Shown: piece after piece, positions 21,111 through 32,911 of the stretch
Position numbering within the stretch: position 1 is the stretch's first letter
Layout of the letters: each line of letters begins with the position of its first letter
NCBI RefSeq assembly: GCF_031143425.1
Contig: NW_027150031.1
Span: 1-64,000, forward strand
Origin: Pleurodeles waltl
Taxonomy: Eukaryota > Chordata > Amphibia > Caudata > Salamandridae
Direction of reading: 5' to 3'
Length of the DNA: 64,000 nt
Notes under the pieces: generated by a model
Databases searched by the model: none
Told to the model about the DNA's origin: nothing
What the model saw: only the letters and a program-made list of their open reading frames with translations
Program-made: the position numbers and the translations under genes

Positions 21111-23889
21111 GTCTTAATAACCCTCATGGGGTGGCATGACACTCTTACATAATGTGTTTTGTGACCTGAGTTGCTAAGCTCGGGTATACTTCAGAGAGTA
21201 TTGGTTAGAACGTGTAAGTGGGCGAGGAGGTAACATTACAATTACTTCCCCAAGTTCCTTCTTTGTTGCTTCAATGATTAAGACCCACCCTTCCTCCCTG
21301 GGGGAGGAGAAAGGGAAAGTAATGGCTAATGCAATTACTGGTAAGTAACTGTAACAATAACATCCTAAATCACAGAACTAGGATTAGTGGAATGTTGTGT
21401 TAATAAGGTGCATACGATAATGAGTAAAGTCAGGCAGCAAAATGAATTATGGTACTTTTGCAATTTGGGTTATAAGTGACATTCTGAGCTTGTTTCGATA
21501 ACACACCCTAAATATGGGTAAATACCCACTTCAGTGTACGCAAAGCCTGTGTGTCCATTTCCATAATACAAATAAGCACTTAAAATGAAGAACAGGCTGT
21601 GTATTTGTAGATTTAATTTCAGTTATTTTGCACATGAGTATGAAATGCCCTGACATAAAACCTCTCTAGCTGCTCCCAGCGTTGGTGCTGATGCCGACAG
21701 TTATGTAATTATGGATATGCTGCATTTGCCACACAACCAGGGGTGTGGCATAGTCAGTAAGATTTAGCGGGTGTAAATCTCAAATTTCACAACAAACTAA
21801 AGCAGTGCGATGCAGGGTGGAGGGGTGAGATGACCAAAGTTTGGGGAGGGCTGTTTCCGTGAGGAACAGGGTCAGTGCTGATTCACATTAGGTTGGCCTA
21901 TATCTACAGTCGCACAGTGGGCACAAAACACTGGGTTGGAATGCCACCCTGAGGGATTGCTACTGGTTAGACTATTTGCAAGCATTCATCCCATCAAATT
22001 TAGGGTGTTTTACTGCCAATAGTACGCCTGACAGCTTGTGACTGGCACAGCTTTCCAAGCCTACTACTGCCAATGTTTGTGAATTACTAAAGATTTTCAA
22101 ATTTGCACCCATTAAATGAATACATCTATGGATGCTGATTTAGAAATCTTTTGTTAATCCGGTTACTTTACATATTTAAGATCCCAATCATAAAAAGGTA
22201 AAACCTCTTAGTGAATTGAACTCAATGAGACAAACTGACATGCACGTAGCAGAAATGACTCAGGGCCCTTGGACCCTACTACCAAACCAAGAATGCATTT
22301 GAGAGGTGTCACACCCAAACAACACTGTTGAAGTGGTGCCCCGCTTGTCCCACCTGGGCCTTTTAGTCTTACCTGGGAAATCATGACTATGGTCATAATA
22401 CAACACAAAAGCATGGAGTCCCTTCACTGTGTTCACTTACTTTAAATGTATTTTTACTGCATACACTTTTCTTTATCTCTGCTACAAGAAACATTGATAT
22501 GAAGTTGTCAATGTGGTGCATGTGTGCAGTGATCCATATTTGTAGATCTCGTGTTTTAGAAATCATTTTATCAAGCGACTGATGGTCTCATGTACTAAGC
22601 CAGAGCTGAAAAAAGAAAAAGGGTGCACCAGCAAATTGATAGCCACAGAGTGAGACCGTAGAGTGAGTCCAGGTATGGGTCTGGCTTGGCTCTAAGAGTC
22701 TGTGCAAATTGTGTAGCGGATGTATTATGTGCAGGGGCATAGCCTCAAGTGGGGGTGTTTTTGGTGTGACACCACCCTCAAAAAAATACATTATTAACTT
22801 GGTAATTGACTATGGTGCGTTGGGTCAGGTCTGCTATCTCGTTTTTAGCCAACAATGAAATACAAAACAGTGACCTTTGATGATACATACTTTGCAGATT
22901 TTATTTTTAAAAAATGTTCTTAGTCGAACGGAGGAAAGCTTTCTAAAAACACAGCAATGTGTTCCAACGCATTGGACAGGCCCTTGCATAAACCGACTGG
23001 ATTGGCTGTGTCAATTGCCTATTGTTTTATTTGAGTGTTAAACTGTTAATGAGGTGTTACCGTGGTGTAAATAGAAAAAATGTAGAAATACTGTCACAGA
23101 AATGTGCTGCATTACTCTGCGAACGCTGCCTTTTGTTGGTGCATAAATTAGTCAACCCTGTCCCATGTGTCCCTTGCTAACAGGGAAGATTGTTCCATAC
23201 TGTCACTATCAGTCGGAGGTACCAGCCCTCCTCCCTGCTGTCTCCCTGGGATGCCCTGGGGGTACACGACCGCTGCATGACCTCGCAGGCAGTGTATATT
23301 TAGCGGGCCTCTTGGCGTCTCAGGTGCACGGAAAGAGGTGCTCCTGTACCCCAGGTACATGAAAGAACACCTGCTTTGCGGGATGCGGGGTTATCTTTAA
23401 TCCCATGCAATTATTATTATAAACACGGCTGCAGAAGCATCTGTAGTCCAATAACACCCACGGCGAGGCGTTAATTGAATTGACAGCGATTTCTGTAGTC
23501 CCTGGAAGCTTTTTTTATAGATTGCAGAGCCATAAAAAATATTCCAGGGACACTGACGCAAACAAGGAAAAATAATCCTTCTACTTCCAGGGCGGAGAGA
23601 AAATCAAAGCCATAATGGGGTGAAGTGGGCCATTCGTACCCCTGGGTTCTGGTGCACCTGCTCCCGCTTCACCAAAGATAGCTAGGACCCCAAACATGCC
23701 CACTAACCCAAGCATACATCCGAGCAGAACCGAGCGACCCACGCCCGACATGGCCCGACTCCCGACCGGAATAGATCACCGTGAAAGGATCGTAGGGTGC
23801 AATGACAATTTCCATCAGTCATGCACTATTATACAATGACCTTTGCAGACCGTCCGATCCTAAAGAGATCCATATCCTCCCCTCCAAAC
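21111..23889. other. no gene recognised
   Basis: 2.8 kb of mixed AT-rich sequence. Short open frames near 22208, 22588 and 23148 have no recognisable motifs. Some of it may be old interspersed repeat. I cannot assign a family. Confidence 0.45.
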
Positions 23890-24125
23890 TGTTAGGTCAC
23901 GCGGCATGCAGGCACGCTAACAAAGAAAAACCAGGAGCCGGTAACCCTTAATTTACACACTCCGCTCCAATTCTAATTCTTCCTGCCTTCAGTCTCCCTT
24001 TTTATGCCCGCCCCCCTTTGGTCATGGTGCAATCCATCTTGCACCTTCAGTGGAGGGGTAGCGCTTCAAACCCCCCTTCCGGGTCTCTCCTTGTGGTGTT
24101 GACGGTTTCCGGCTTCAACACTACA
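23890..24125 (-). repeat. 3' LTR of the old gypsy element
   Basis: 236 bp, TG...CA ends. It shares TGTTAGGTC, the AAAGAAAAACCAGGAGCCGG block, the GTGCAATCCATCTTGCACC block and the CAACACTACA end with the LTR at 41308-41542. Confidence 0.88.
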
Positions 24126-24350
24126 TCCCTCCCCAGGGGAAGAGAGTGAGAACAAAGAAACTTTAACAGAATATTTTAAATGTGTACTAACTCAGTGGTT
24201 ACCGGTATGCCTGGAACTTTACTTGAATGAACTGTCTGTGCAAGTCAGTCACATGCAAAATCAGCGTATCGTCGTGATGGACCAGGGTTGTGTCTTAGCA
24301 GGTACCTCCCTCTGCCAGATCGCCCGATGCTTGGACTCTTTCTTCGTTGG
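24126..24350 (-). other. 3' tail of the old gypsy element with polypurine tract
   Basis: The piece between the 3' LTR and the giant solo LTR. On the minus strand CTGGGGAGGGA directly precedes the LTR and is a good polypurine tract. The rest has no coding motif. It continues across the insertion at 35517. Confidence 0.65.
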
Positions 24351-25652
24351 TGTAAGGAAATGGCTCCCTGTTGCAATTACCCCCACTTTTTGCCTGTTAC
24401 TGATGCTGACTTGACTGAGAAGTGTGCTGGGACCCTGCTAACCAGGCCCCAGCACCAGTGTTCTTTCACCTAAAATGTACCATTGTTTCCACAATTGGCA
24501 CAACCCTGGCACCCAGGTAAGTCCCTTGTAACAGGTACCCCTGGTACCAAGGGCCCTGATGCCAGGAAAGGTCTCTAAGGGCTGCAGCATGTCTTATGCC
24601 ACCCTAGGGACCCCTCACTCAGCACAGACACACTGCTTGCCAGCTTGTGTGTGCTGGTGGGGAGAAAATGACTAAGTCGACCTGGCATTCCCCTCAGGGT
24701 GCCATGCCAACCTCACACTGCCTATGGCATAGGTAAGTCACCCCTCTAACAGGCCTTAAAGCCCTAAGGCCGGGTGCACTATACCACAGGTGAGGGCATA
24801 GGTGCATGAGCACTATGCCCCTACAGTGTCTAAGCAAAACCTTAGACATTGTAAGTGCAGGGTAGCCATAAGAGTATATGGTCTGGGAGTCTGTCAAAAA
24901 CGAACTCCACAGCTCCATAATCGCTACACTGAATACTTGGAAGTTTAGTATCAAACTTCTCAGAATAATAAACCCACACTGATGGCAGTGTTGGATTTAT
25001 AAAAAAATGCACACAGAGGGCATCTTAGAGATGCCCCCGTATTTTACCCAATTGTTCAGTGCAGGACTGACTGGTCTGTGCCAGCCTGCTGCTGAGAGAC
25101 GAGTTTCTGACCCAATGTGGTGAGGGCCTTTGTGCTGTCTGAGGAATGAAACAAAAGCCTGCTCTGGGTGGAGGTGCTTCACACCTCCTCCCTGCAGGAA
25201 CTGTAACACCTAGCAGTGAGCCTCAAAGGCTCAGGCTTCGTGTTACAATGCCCCAGGGCACTCCAGCTAGTGGAGATACCCGCCCACTGGACACAGCCCC
25301 CACTTTTGGTGGCAAGTCCAGGGGAGATAATGGGAAAAACAAGGAGGAGTCACTGGCCAGTCAGGACAACCTCTAAGGTGTCCTGAGCTGAGGTGACTCT
25401 GACTTTTAGAAATCCTCCATCTTGCAGATGGAGGATTCCCCCAATAGGAATAGGGATGTGCCCCCCTCCCCTCAGGGAGGAGGCACAAAGAGGGTGTAGC
25501 CACCCTCAAGGACAGTAGCCATTGGCTACTGCCCTCCCAGACCTACACACACCCCTAAATTCAGTATTTAGGGGATCCCCAGAACCTAGGAAACTAGATT
25601 CCTGCAACCTAAGAAGAAGAGGACTGCTGAACTGAAAACCTGCAGAGAAGAC

Positions 25653-26899
25653 TGTAGTGCTTTCCTCTTATTTAGTTTCTAAGCACTAACATAACACAAC
25701 AGAAATGCACTTCTGAGGTCAAAGAAGACTTTTATTGTTGTTAATTCTTCCCCAACCACAATATTTATGAATGACGAATTAGTAGCTTTCAAGTCCGCGT
25801 TAATCAAACAAAATATATCAGTTTGCAATATACACAGCAGGTTATATTTATAAGATATTGAATGCAAAGCAAAACAAATACTTCACCGTGTGGGAATTAT
25901 TTACAGCTTCATCTTTCTAAGGTCTGCAAGCTGATGACCCCTGTCAGCCGCGAGAAAGAGAGATTCATCTACCCACACGGGATTGCTGGCAGCCTGCGCC
26001 AAGCTCCAGCACGAGGTCCGGCAGATTCGAATCTGACCCTCTGCAGCCTGTTACATTCGTTACAAAGGTGTGCCCCCTCCTCTCAGACCTGGGAAACTGA
26101 GCAAGCCTTTTGGAGACTGGCCAGGTCTCCAAGACTACTCCTGTTCCCAAGCTCAAGCGAAGAAAAAACAACACCCATGTACTCTCTCTTATCATGTCTA
26201 GTCTACTGTGAGAAAAACATCTTGGTTCAAAAACACAGCTTGGAAAAATACAGCTTGGATTCTCAACTGCAATGTCTAACTCCACGTTAAAGGCAATAGG
26301 CAGCTAACCTAAATATCAAATGCAATGTCATGTTAAAGGCAATAGGCAGCTAACCTAAATATCAAATGCAATGTCTAGTGTCATGTCAAAGCCAATAGGC
26401 ATCTAAGCTGAATACAAAATGCAATGTCTTATATCATGTCAAAGCCCATAGGCAGCTGAGCTGAATACAAAATGCAATGTCTAATATCATGTCAAAGCCA
26501 ATAGGCAGCTGAGCTGAATACAAAATGCAATATGTGATATCATGTCAAAGCCAATAGGCAGCAGAGCTGAATACAAAATGTAATATATGATATCATGTCA
26601 AAGCCAATAGGCAGAATATCTAATAGCATGTCAAAGTCAATAGGCAGCTAAACTGAATACATCATGTCAAAGTCAATAGGCATGCAATGTCAAAGCCAAT
26701 AGGCGGCTAGACTGGATACAGCATGTCAAAGCCAATAGGCAGAATACAGAATGTAATGGCTAATGCAATGTCAAAGCCCATAGGCGGCTAAACTGAACAA
26801 AACATACCATGTGCTACTGGTGAACATTGAGCAACTAATATGCGCAGTGGTGAAACACAAAGTCATTGGTCAAAACAAACTTTATCAAATGGCAGTACA
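25653..26899 (-). repeat. LTR 1 (outer, 3' side) of the tandem element
   Basis: 1247 bp, TGTAGTGCTTTCC...GGCAGTACA on the plus strand. A minus-strand AATAAA lies at 25737-25732 within GACTTTTATTGTTG. It contains a 12-unit short repeat (about 26285-26795). Small plus and minus open frames inside (for example 25862-26290) recur in all three LTRs and look incidental. Confidence 0.9.
26285..26795. repeat. CCAAT-containing tandem repeat within the LTR, 12 units
   Basis: Degenerate units of about 20-56 bp built on CATGTCAAAGCCAATAGGCAGCT followed by GAATACAAAATGCAATGT-like sequence. AATAGG/CATAGG cores occur 12 times and exact CCAAT six times on the plus strand, inverted relative to the element. 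Copies occur in LTR 2 (about 29915-30425) and LTR 3 (about 33546-34056). Clustered CCAAT boxes are typical NF-Y sites, so an enhancer or promoter role is plausible (inference). Confidence 0.8.
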
Positions 26900-26910
26900 T
26901 TCCGCCCTTT
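26900..26910 (-). other. polypurine tract, internal copy 1
   Basis: Minus-strand AAAGGGCGGAA directly abuts LTR 1. The same tract abuts LTR 2 at 30530-30540. LTR 3 has none after it, as expected for the outer 5' LTR. Confidence 0.75.
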
Positions 26911-27318
26911 GACCAATGAATTTTTGTTTCACACATCTCTTGTTTCAAACAAAAACAAAAAAAAATATCAGATCAAAGCAATCCCTGTAAAGCAATAGAA
27001 GTGAATTAACACATTGATTTCATAACCTTTCACATCAGATACATCTATACAGAAAAGACTGGGCAATTTTTATACTCTGAATGAGTCTCTAATTCAACAG
27101 TGTTAGCAATTTGATGTGGCATGAGTTCTGCTCATGTAAAGAGGCACGGTCCACCTGAAAGGTTTGCTGGAAGATAAGCAAAAGTCAGAGTTCCATACGA
27201 GAGGGATAAAAAAAAAAAAAACACAGCTTAGTTCCCGTGGAAGAATGCAATCAAACAAGTTGAACTTGAACTGAAGGCGCAGTTTGCGCAAAATGGATCC
27301 ATGGTGCTGGCACTTTAC

Positions 27319-29187
27319 TCAGCCAGGTTCAGGTTGGGGATTCGGTCCCTTCCCCGACCCCACACGCACACACCGGAAGGGGGACCACACAGCACACTCA
27401 GGGACAGTGGCGAAACGTGGTAGGATCTGCAAAAGAAACAAGTATGACTTTTCTTGCAAATTGCATTTTTCATTTAAACTGCACCCTTCCTCTTTCTTTC
27501 CCTGTTTTATAATCAGCAGGACGTTTTTGGGGCCCTTTGTTATATTCACTGCAGGTTCTGGAGGATCACTTGGGGCTTCAGCCCACACATCAGCACTGAG
27601 GTTTTTATCTGCTGCGCCACAGCTTCCCTTTTCTTGCACTGTCAGAAGGGCTGGGGCAGACTCCTTCTTTACCAAACCTCCATTCACTGCATTTTTGCCA
27701 ATTTGGGCCATTCTGTCTCCAATTTGTATGAATGAATCAGATTCTTTTCTAGGTATCAGCATAATTTCGATTTTTCCTTGGTAATTTGCAGCAATCACTC
27801 TCCCTAAAACCTGATCAATTTGCCATTTCTGTCCTGGTAACTTTCCTCTCCCCAACTGCTCTGTGACTGCTTGCATGACAGATTGCTTTTGTGCGTGCTG
27901 CACAGTTTTTATCAAAACTAGGGGAATGTGCATCTCTCTCATCTCTGCCCACCTGCAAGTGGCTTTTTCTCTCAGCTGTTCACATTTCTGGGGCACCCAC
28001 TTAGCCATCCCCACTAAGGCAGAATCCTGGGTGTACACTTCTCTCTCTGAATTTTTCTCATTAACATCTGCAAGGTAATTGAACCAGTTAGGTGCTAAAA
28101 CATTAGCAATGAACCAAAAATCAGCGTAAAAATGACACATCTCACGTAGCTCTTGCTTTAAAATCTGACACACATTATACAGCGCTGTTCCTTCTACTGT
28201 GCCAGAAAACAACATTTCAGTCAATGAATCATTAGTAAAACAAACATGCTTTTTATCTTCAGTGGACACGAATTCAAATGGTGCACACAATTTCATTGGT
28301 AATTCTTTTACCTGTGGTACTCTAGCCCTGTCTTGCAAGTACCAGATCCATTGTATGATTCTAGCTAGGGGCACTATTTTCTTCCCTTGTTCTTGAATTA
28401 CATGTACATCAGTTTTTTCTTCTTGCACTGCGCAAAAACCTAAAGTCTGCATTATTTCATTTGCCAAATCACAAGCGCGCAGCTGCATATAATTTTTCAC
28501 AGTGACCATATACAAAAGTGTTAGGATTTCACTCAAATGAGAGCTATTCTTTTTCCAAAAATCAAACAAGCTAATGAAAGTCGGCTCTTGCTCTAAAATC
28601 TTTCGTTTTACTTGGGCATTTTGCAACGGTAACTCGTAAATCACATTCTGGTCTCTCTCGTCCGTGTTATCAGTTAAGGAATGCATTTTGTCTGCCAAAA
28701 ACCCTGGCTCACACGAAAACTCAAAGCAGCTCGGAGCTGTCTTAACCCCCTCATTACTGGAATGGGACAAGAAAGATTCTTCATTTTTATAACTTTCAGC
28801 ATTATTTTGAATTATTGTATCCTGGCTAATTTGCTCACGTAAATTCCTATTTTCATGTTCCAACTTCCTACATTTCTCCTGCATTTCTCTGTAAGCAGAT
28901 AAAGGTATCCAGACCTTTCTGTCATCATTACTTCCAAAACACACGTTTTCTACATCAGGCATTTTAGCTACACATGCATTTTCTTCTGTAATTCCCCAAA
29001 CAGAAAACAATTCACAGTTTTTCTTAGCACCATCAGGCAGTTTAACAACACATGACATGGTCTGCCGTGCTACTGTGATTCTCCAAACAACAAACAATTC
29101 ACAGTTTTTCATAGCACCATCAGGCAGTTTAACAACACATGACATGGTCTGCCGTGCTACTGTGATTCTCCAAACAACAAAAAACAA
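27319..29187 (-). CDS. 622-residue gag-like protein with dUTPase-like segment (copy 1)
   Basis: Open without a stop, starting 75 nt after the primer site, the normal place for gag. The N-terminus holds a 31-residue direct repeat (VVWRITVARQTMSCVVKLPD type, a 93-bp duplication). A heptad-like segment follows (YREMQEKCRKLEHENRNLREQ, residues about 100-120), then a long unassigned middle region. Residues about 459-495 resemble dUTPase motifs 3 and 4: GRVIAANYQGKIEI, then FIQIGDRMAQI. The usual aspartates of motif 3 (GVID-x-DY) are A and N here, and motifs 1, 2 and 5 are not evident, so activity is unlikely. Retroviral dUTPases sit in gag-pro-pol. No zinc knuckle or protease is seen. The family is unknown to me. 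Confidence 0.75.
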   Translation of the reverse strand: MFFVVWRITVARQTMSCVVKLPDGAMKNCELFVVWRITVARQTMSCVVKLPDGAKKNCELFSVWGITEENACVAKMPDVENVCFGSNDDRKVWIPLSAYREMQEKCRKLEHENRNLREQISQDTIIQNNAESYKNEESFLSHSSNEGVKTAPSCFEFSCEPGFLADKMHSLTDNTDERDQNVIYELPLQNAQVKRKILEQEPTFISLFDFWKKNSSHLSEILTLLYMVTVKNYMQLRACDLANEIMQTLGFCAVQEEKTDVHVIQEQGKKIVPLARIIQWIWYLQDRARVPQVKELPMKLCAPFEFVSTEDKKHVCFTNDSLTEMLFSGTVEGTALYNVCQILKQELREMCHFYADFWFIANVLAPNWFNYLADVNEKNSEREVYTQDSALVGMAKWVPQKCEQLREKATCRWAEMREMHIPLVLIKTVQHAQKQSVMQAVTEQLGRGKLPGQKWQIDQVLGRVIAANYQGKIEIMLIPRKESDSFIQIGDRMAQIGKNAVNGGLVKKESAPALLTVQEKGSCGAADKNLSADVWAEAPSDPPEPAVNITKGPKNVLLIIKQGKKEEGCSLNEKCNLQEKSYLFLLQILPRFATVPECAVWSPFRCVRVGSGKGPNPQPEPG

Positions 29188-29262
29188 TTACACTTTTAAA
29201 GTGTGCACTTAGAAATCTACTAACTCGTCAAACCCCTTCTTAATCACCTCTTAATGACCGAC

Positions 29263-29280
29263 ACCCCACTCCTGGTACCA
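29263..29280 (-). promoter_or_regulatory. tRNA-Leu(UAA) primer binding site, copy 1
   Basis: Minus-strand TGGTACCAGGAGTGGGGT lies 2 nt outside LTR 2. It is complementary to the 3' end (including CCA) of vertebrate tRNA-Leu(UAA) over all 18 nt, as I recall that tRNA. This fixes the element's direction as minus. Confidence 0.85.
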
Positions 29281-29282
29281 AT

Positions 29283-30529
29283 TGTAGTGCTTTCCTCTTA
29301 TTTAGTTTCTAAGCACTAACATAACACAACAGAAATGCACTTCTGAGGTCAAAGAAGACTTTTATTGTTGTTAATTCTTCCCCAACCACAATATTTACGA
29401 ATGACGAATTAGTAGCTTTCAAGTCCGCGTTAATCAAACAAAATATATCAGTTTACAATATACACAGCAGGTTATATTTATAAGATATTGAATACAAAGC
29501 AAAACAAATACTTCACCGTGTGGGAATTATTTACAGCTTCATCTTTCTAAGGTCTGCAAGCTGATGACCCCTGTCAGCCGCGAGAAAGAGAGATACATCT
29601 ACCCACACGGGATTGCTGGCAGCCTGCGCCAAGCTCCAGCACGAGGTCCGGCAGATTCGAATCTGACCCTCTGCAGCCTGTTACATTCGTTACAAAGGTG
29701 TGCCCCCTCCTCTCAGACCTGGGAAACTGAGCAAGCCTTTTGGAGACTGGCCAGGTCTCCAAGACTACTCCTGTTCCCAAGCTCAAGCGAAGAAAAAACA
29801 ACACCCATGTACTCTCTCTTATCATGTCTAGTCTACTGTGAGAAAAACATCTTGGTTCAAAAACACAGCTTGGAAAAATACAGCTTGGATTCTCAACTGC
29901 AATGTCTAACTCCACGTTAAAGGCAATAGGCAGCTAACCTAAATATCAAATGCAATGTCATGTTAAAGGCAATAGGCAGCTAACCTAAATATCAAATGCA
30001 ATGTCTAGTGTCATGTCAAAGCCAATAGGCATCTAAGCTGAATACAAAATGCAATGTCTTATATCATGTCAAAGCCCATAGGCAGCTGAGCTGAATACAA
30101 AATGCAATGTCTAATATCATGTCAAAGCCAATAGGCAGCTGAGCTGAATACAAAATGCAATATGTGATATCATGTCAAAGCCAATAGGCAGCAGAGCTGA
30201 ATACAAAATGTAATATATGATATCATGTCAAAGCCAATAGGCAGAATATCTAATAGCATGTCAAAGTCAATAGGCAGCTAAACTGAATACATCATGTCAA
30301 AGTCAATAGGCATGCAATGTCAAAGCCAATAGGCAGCTAGACTGGATACAGCATGTCAAAGCCAATAGGCAGAATACAGAATGTAATGGCTAATGCAATG
30401 TCAAAGCCCATAGGCGGCTAAACTGAACAAAACATACCATGTGCTACTGGTGAACATTGAGCAACTAATATGCGCAGTGGTGAAACACAAAGTCATTGGT
30501 CAAAACAAACTTTATCAAATGGCAGTACA
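29283..30529 (-). repeat. LTR 2 (middle) of the tandem element
   Basis: 1247 bp. Compared with LTRs 1 and 3 it has about five private substitutions (for example TTTACGAATG, TTTACAATA, GAATACAAAGC, GATACATC, GGCAGCTAG) where the two outer LTRs agree. Confidence 0.9.
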
Positions 30530-30949
30530 TTCCGCCCTTTGACCAATGAATTTTTGTTTCACACATCTCTTGTTTCAAACAAAAACAAAAAAAAATATCA
30601 GATCAAAGCAATCCCTGTAAAGCAATAGAAGTGAATTAACACATTGATTTCATAACCTTTCACATCAGATACATCTATACAGAAAAGACTGGGCAATTTT
30701 TATACTCTGAATGAGTCTCTAATTCAACAGTGTTAGCAATTTGATGTGGCATGAGTTCTGCTCATGTAAAGAGGCACGGTCCACCTGAAAGGTTTGCTGG
30801 AAGATAAGCAAAAGTCAGAGTTCCATACGAGAGGGATAAAAAAAAAAAAAAACACAGCTTAGTTCCCGTGGAAGAATGCAATCAAACAAGTTGAACTTGA
30901 ACTGAAGGCGCAGTTTGCGCAAAATGGATCCATGGTGCTGGCACTTTAC

Positions 30950-32818
30950 TCAGCCAGGTTCAGGTTGGGGATTCGGTCCCTTCCCCGACCCCACACGCAC
31001 ACACCGGAAGGGGGACCACACAGCACACTCAGGGACAGTGGCGAAACGTGGTAGGATCTGCAAAAGAAACAAGTATGACTTTTCTTGCAAATTGCATTTT
31101 TCATTTAAACTGCACCCTTCCTCTTTCTTTCCCTGTTTTATAATCAGCAGGACGTTTTTGGGGCCCTTTGTTATATTCACTGCAGGTTCTGGAGGATCAC
31201 TTGGGGCTTCAGCCCACACATCAGCACTGAGGTTTTTATCTGCTGCGCCACAGCTTCCCTTTTCTTGCACTGTCAGAAGGGCTGGGGCAGACTCCTTCTT
31301 TACCAAACCTCCATTCACTGCATTTTTGCCAATTTGGGCCATTCTGTCTCCAATTTGTATGAATGAATCAGATTCTTTTCTAGGTATCAGCATAATTTCG
31401 ATTTTTCCTTGGTAATTTGCAGCAATCACTCTCCCTAAAACCTGATCAATTTGCCATTTCTGTCCTGGTAACTTTCCTCTCCCCAACTGCTCTGTGACTG
31501 CTTGCATGACAGATTGCTTTTGTGCGTGCTGCACAGTTTTTATCAAAACTAGGGGAATGTGCATCTCTCTCATCTCTGCCCACCTGCAAGTGGCTTTTTC
31601 TCTCAGCTGTTCACATTTCTGGGGCACCCACTTAGCCATCCCCACTAAGGCAGAATCCTGGGTGTACACTTCTCTCTCTGAATTTTTCTCATTAACATCT
31701 GCAAGGTAATTGAACCAGTTAGGTGCTAAAACATTAGCAATGAACCAAAAATCAGCGTAAAAATGACACATCTCACGTAGCTCTTGCTTTAAAATCTGAC
31801 ACACATTATACAACGCTGTTCCTTCTACTGTGCCAGAAAACAACATTTCAGTCAATGAATCATTAGTAAAACAAACATGCTTTTTATCTTCAGTGGACAC
31901 GAATTCAAATGGTGCACACAATTTCATTGGTAATTCTTTTACCTGTGGTACTCTAGCCCTGTCTTGCAAGTACCAGATCCATTGTATGATTCTAGCTAGG
32001 GGCACTATTTTCTTCCCTTGTTCTTGAATTACATGTACATCAGTTTTTTCTTCTTGCACTGCGCAAAAACCTAAAGTCTGCATTATTTCATTTGCCAAAT
32101 CACAAGCGCGCAGCTGCATATAATTTTTCACAGTGACCATATACAAAAGTGTTAGGATTTCACTCAAATGAGAGCTATTCTTTTTCCAAAAATCAAACAA
32201 GCTAATGAAAGTCGGCTCTTGCTCTAAAATCTTTCGTTTTACTTGGGCATTTTGCAACGGTAACTCGTAAATCACATTCTGGTCTCTCTCGTCCGTGTTA
32301 TCAGTTAAGGAATGCATTTTGTCTGCCAAAAACCCTGGCTCACACGAAAACTCAAAGCAGCTCGGAGCTGTCTTAACCCCCTCATTACTGGAATGGGACA
32401 AGAAAGATTCTTCATTTTTATAACTTTCAGCATTATTTTGAATTATTGTATCCTGGCTAATTTGCTCACGTAAATTCCTATTTTCATGTTCCAACTTCCT
32501 ACATTTCTCCTGCATTTCTCTGTAAGCAGATAAAGGTATCCAGACCTTTCTGTCATCATTACTTCCAAAACACACGTTTTCTACATCAGGCATTTTAGCT
32601 ACACATGCATTTTCTTCTGTAATTCCCCAAACAGAAAACAATTCACAGTTTTTCTTATCACCATCAGGCAGTTTAACAACACATGACATGGTCTGCCGTG
32701 CTACTGTGATTCTCCAAACAACAAACAATTCACAGTTTTTCGTAGCACCATCAGGCAGTTTAACAACACATGACATGGTCTGCCGTGCTACTGTGATTCT
32801 CCAAACAACAAAAAACAA
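30950..32818 (-). CDS. 622-residue gag-like protein with dUTPase-like segment (copy 2)
   Basis: Same length and structure as the copy at 27319-29187. It differs at only two residues, both in the N-terminal repeat (M to T and A to D). It retains the same dUTPase-like segment with the motif 3 aspartates replaced. The 93-bp N-terminal duplication is in both copies, so it predates the tandem duplication of the element. Both copies remaining open suggests a recent origin. Confidence 0.75.
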   Translation of the reverse strand: MFFVVWRITVARQTMSCVVKLPDGATKNCELFVVWRITVARQTMSCVVKLPDGDKKNCELFSVWGITEENACVAKMPDVENVCFGSNDDRKVWIPLSAYREMQEKCRKLEHENRNLREQISQDTIIQNNAESYKNEESFLSHSSNEGVKTAPSCFEFSCEPGFLADKMHSLTDNTDERDQNVIYELPLQNAQVKRKILEQEPTFISLFDFWKKNSSHLSEILTLLYMVTVKNYMQLRACDLANEIMQTLGFCAVQEEKTDVHVIQEQGKKIVPLARIIQWIWYLQDRARVPQVKELPMKLCAPFEFVSTEDKKHVCFTNDSLTEMLFSGTVEGTALYNVCQILKQELREMCHFYADFWFIANVLAPNWFNYLADVNEKNSEREVYTQDSALVGMAKWVPQKCEQLREKATCRWAEMREMHIPLVLIKTVQHAQKQSVMQAVTEQLGRGKLPGQKWQIDQVLGRVIAANYQGKIEIMLIPRKESDSFIQIGDRMAQIGKNAVNGGLVKKESAPALLTVQEKGSCGAADKNLSADVWAEAPSDPPEPAVNITKGPKNVLLIIKQGKKEEGCSLNEKCNLQEKSYLFLLQILPRFATVPECAVWSPFRCVRVGSGKGPNPQPEPG

Positions 32819-32893
32819 TTACACTTTTAAAGTGTGCACTTAGAAATCTACTAACTCGTCAAACCCCTTCTTAATCACCTCTTAATGACCGAC

Positions 32894-32911
32894 ACCCCAC
32901 TCCTGGTACCA
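32894..32911 (-). promoter_or_regulatory. tRNA-Leu(UAA) primer binding site, copy 2
   Basis: Identical to the site at 29263-29280, 2 nt outside LTR 3. Confidence 0.85.

Noticed and set aside
23890..24125. Reading this LTR as an independent solo LTR
   Set aside because: The piece to its right has a polypurine tract, and the giant LTR's GTTGG duplication shows this sequence is continuous with the gypsy pol at 35517. The outer flanks CAAAC/CAATC also pair with the LTR at 41308.
25862..26290. 142-codon plus-strand frame and its minus-strand partner, repeated at 29564 and 33226
   Set aside because: Inside LTR sequence, antisense or in the promoter region. Repeats only because the LTR repeats. 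No motif.
27284..27784. Plus-strand 166-codon frame repeated at 30915
   Set aside because: Exact antisense of the 622-codon frame, whose position after the primer site and domain features make it the real one.
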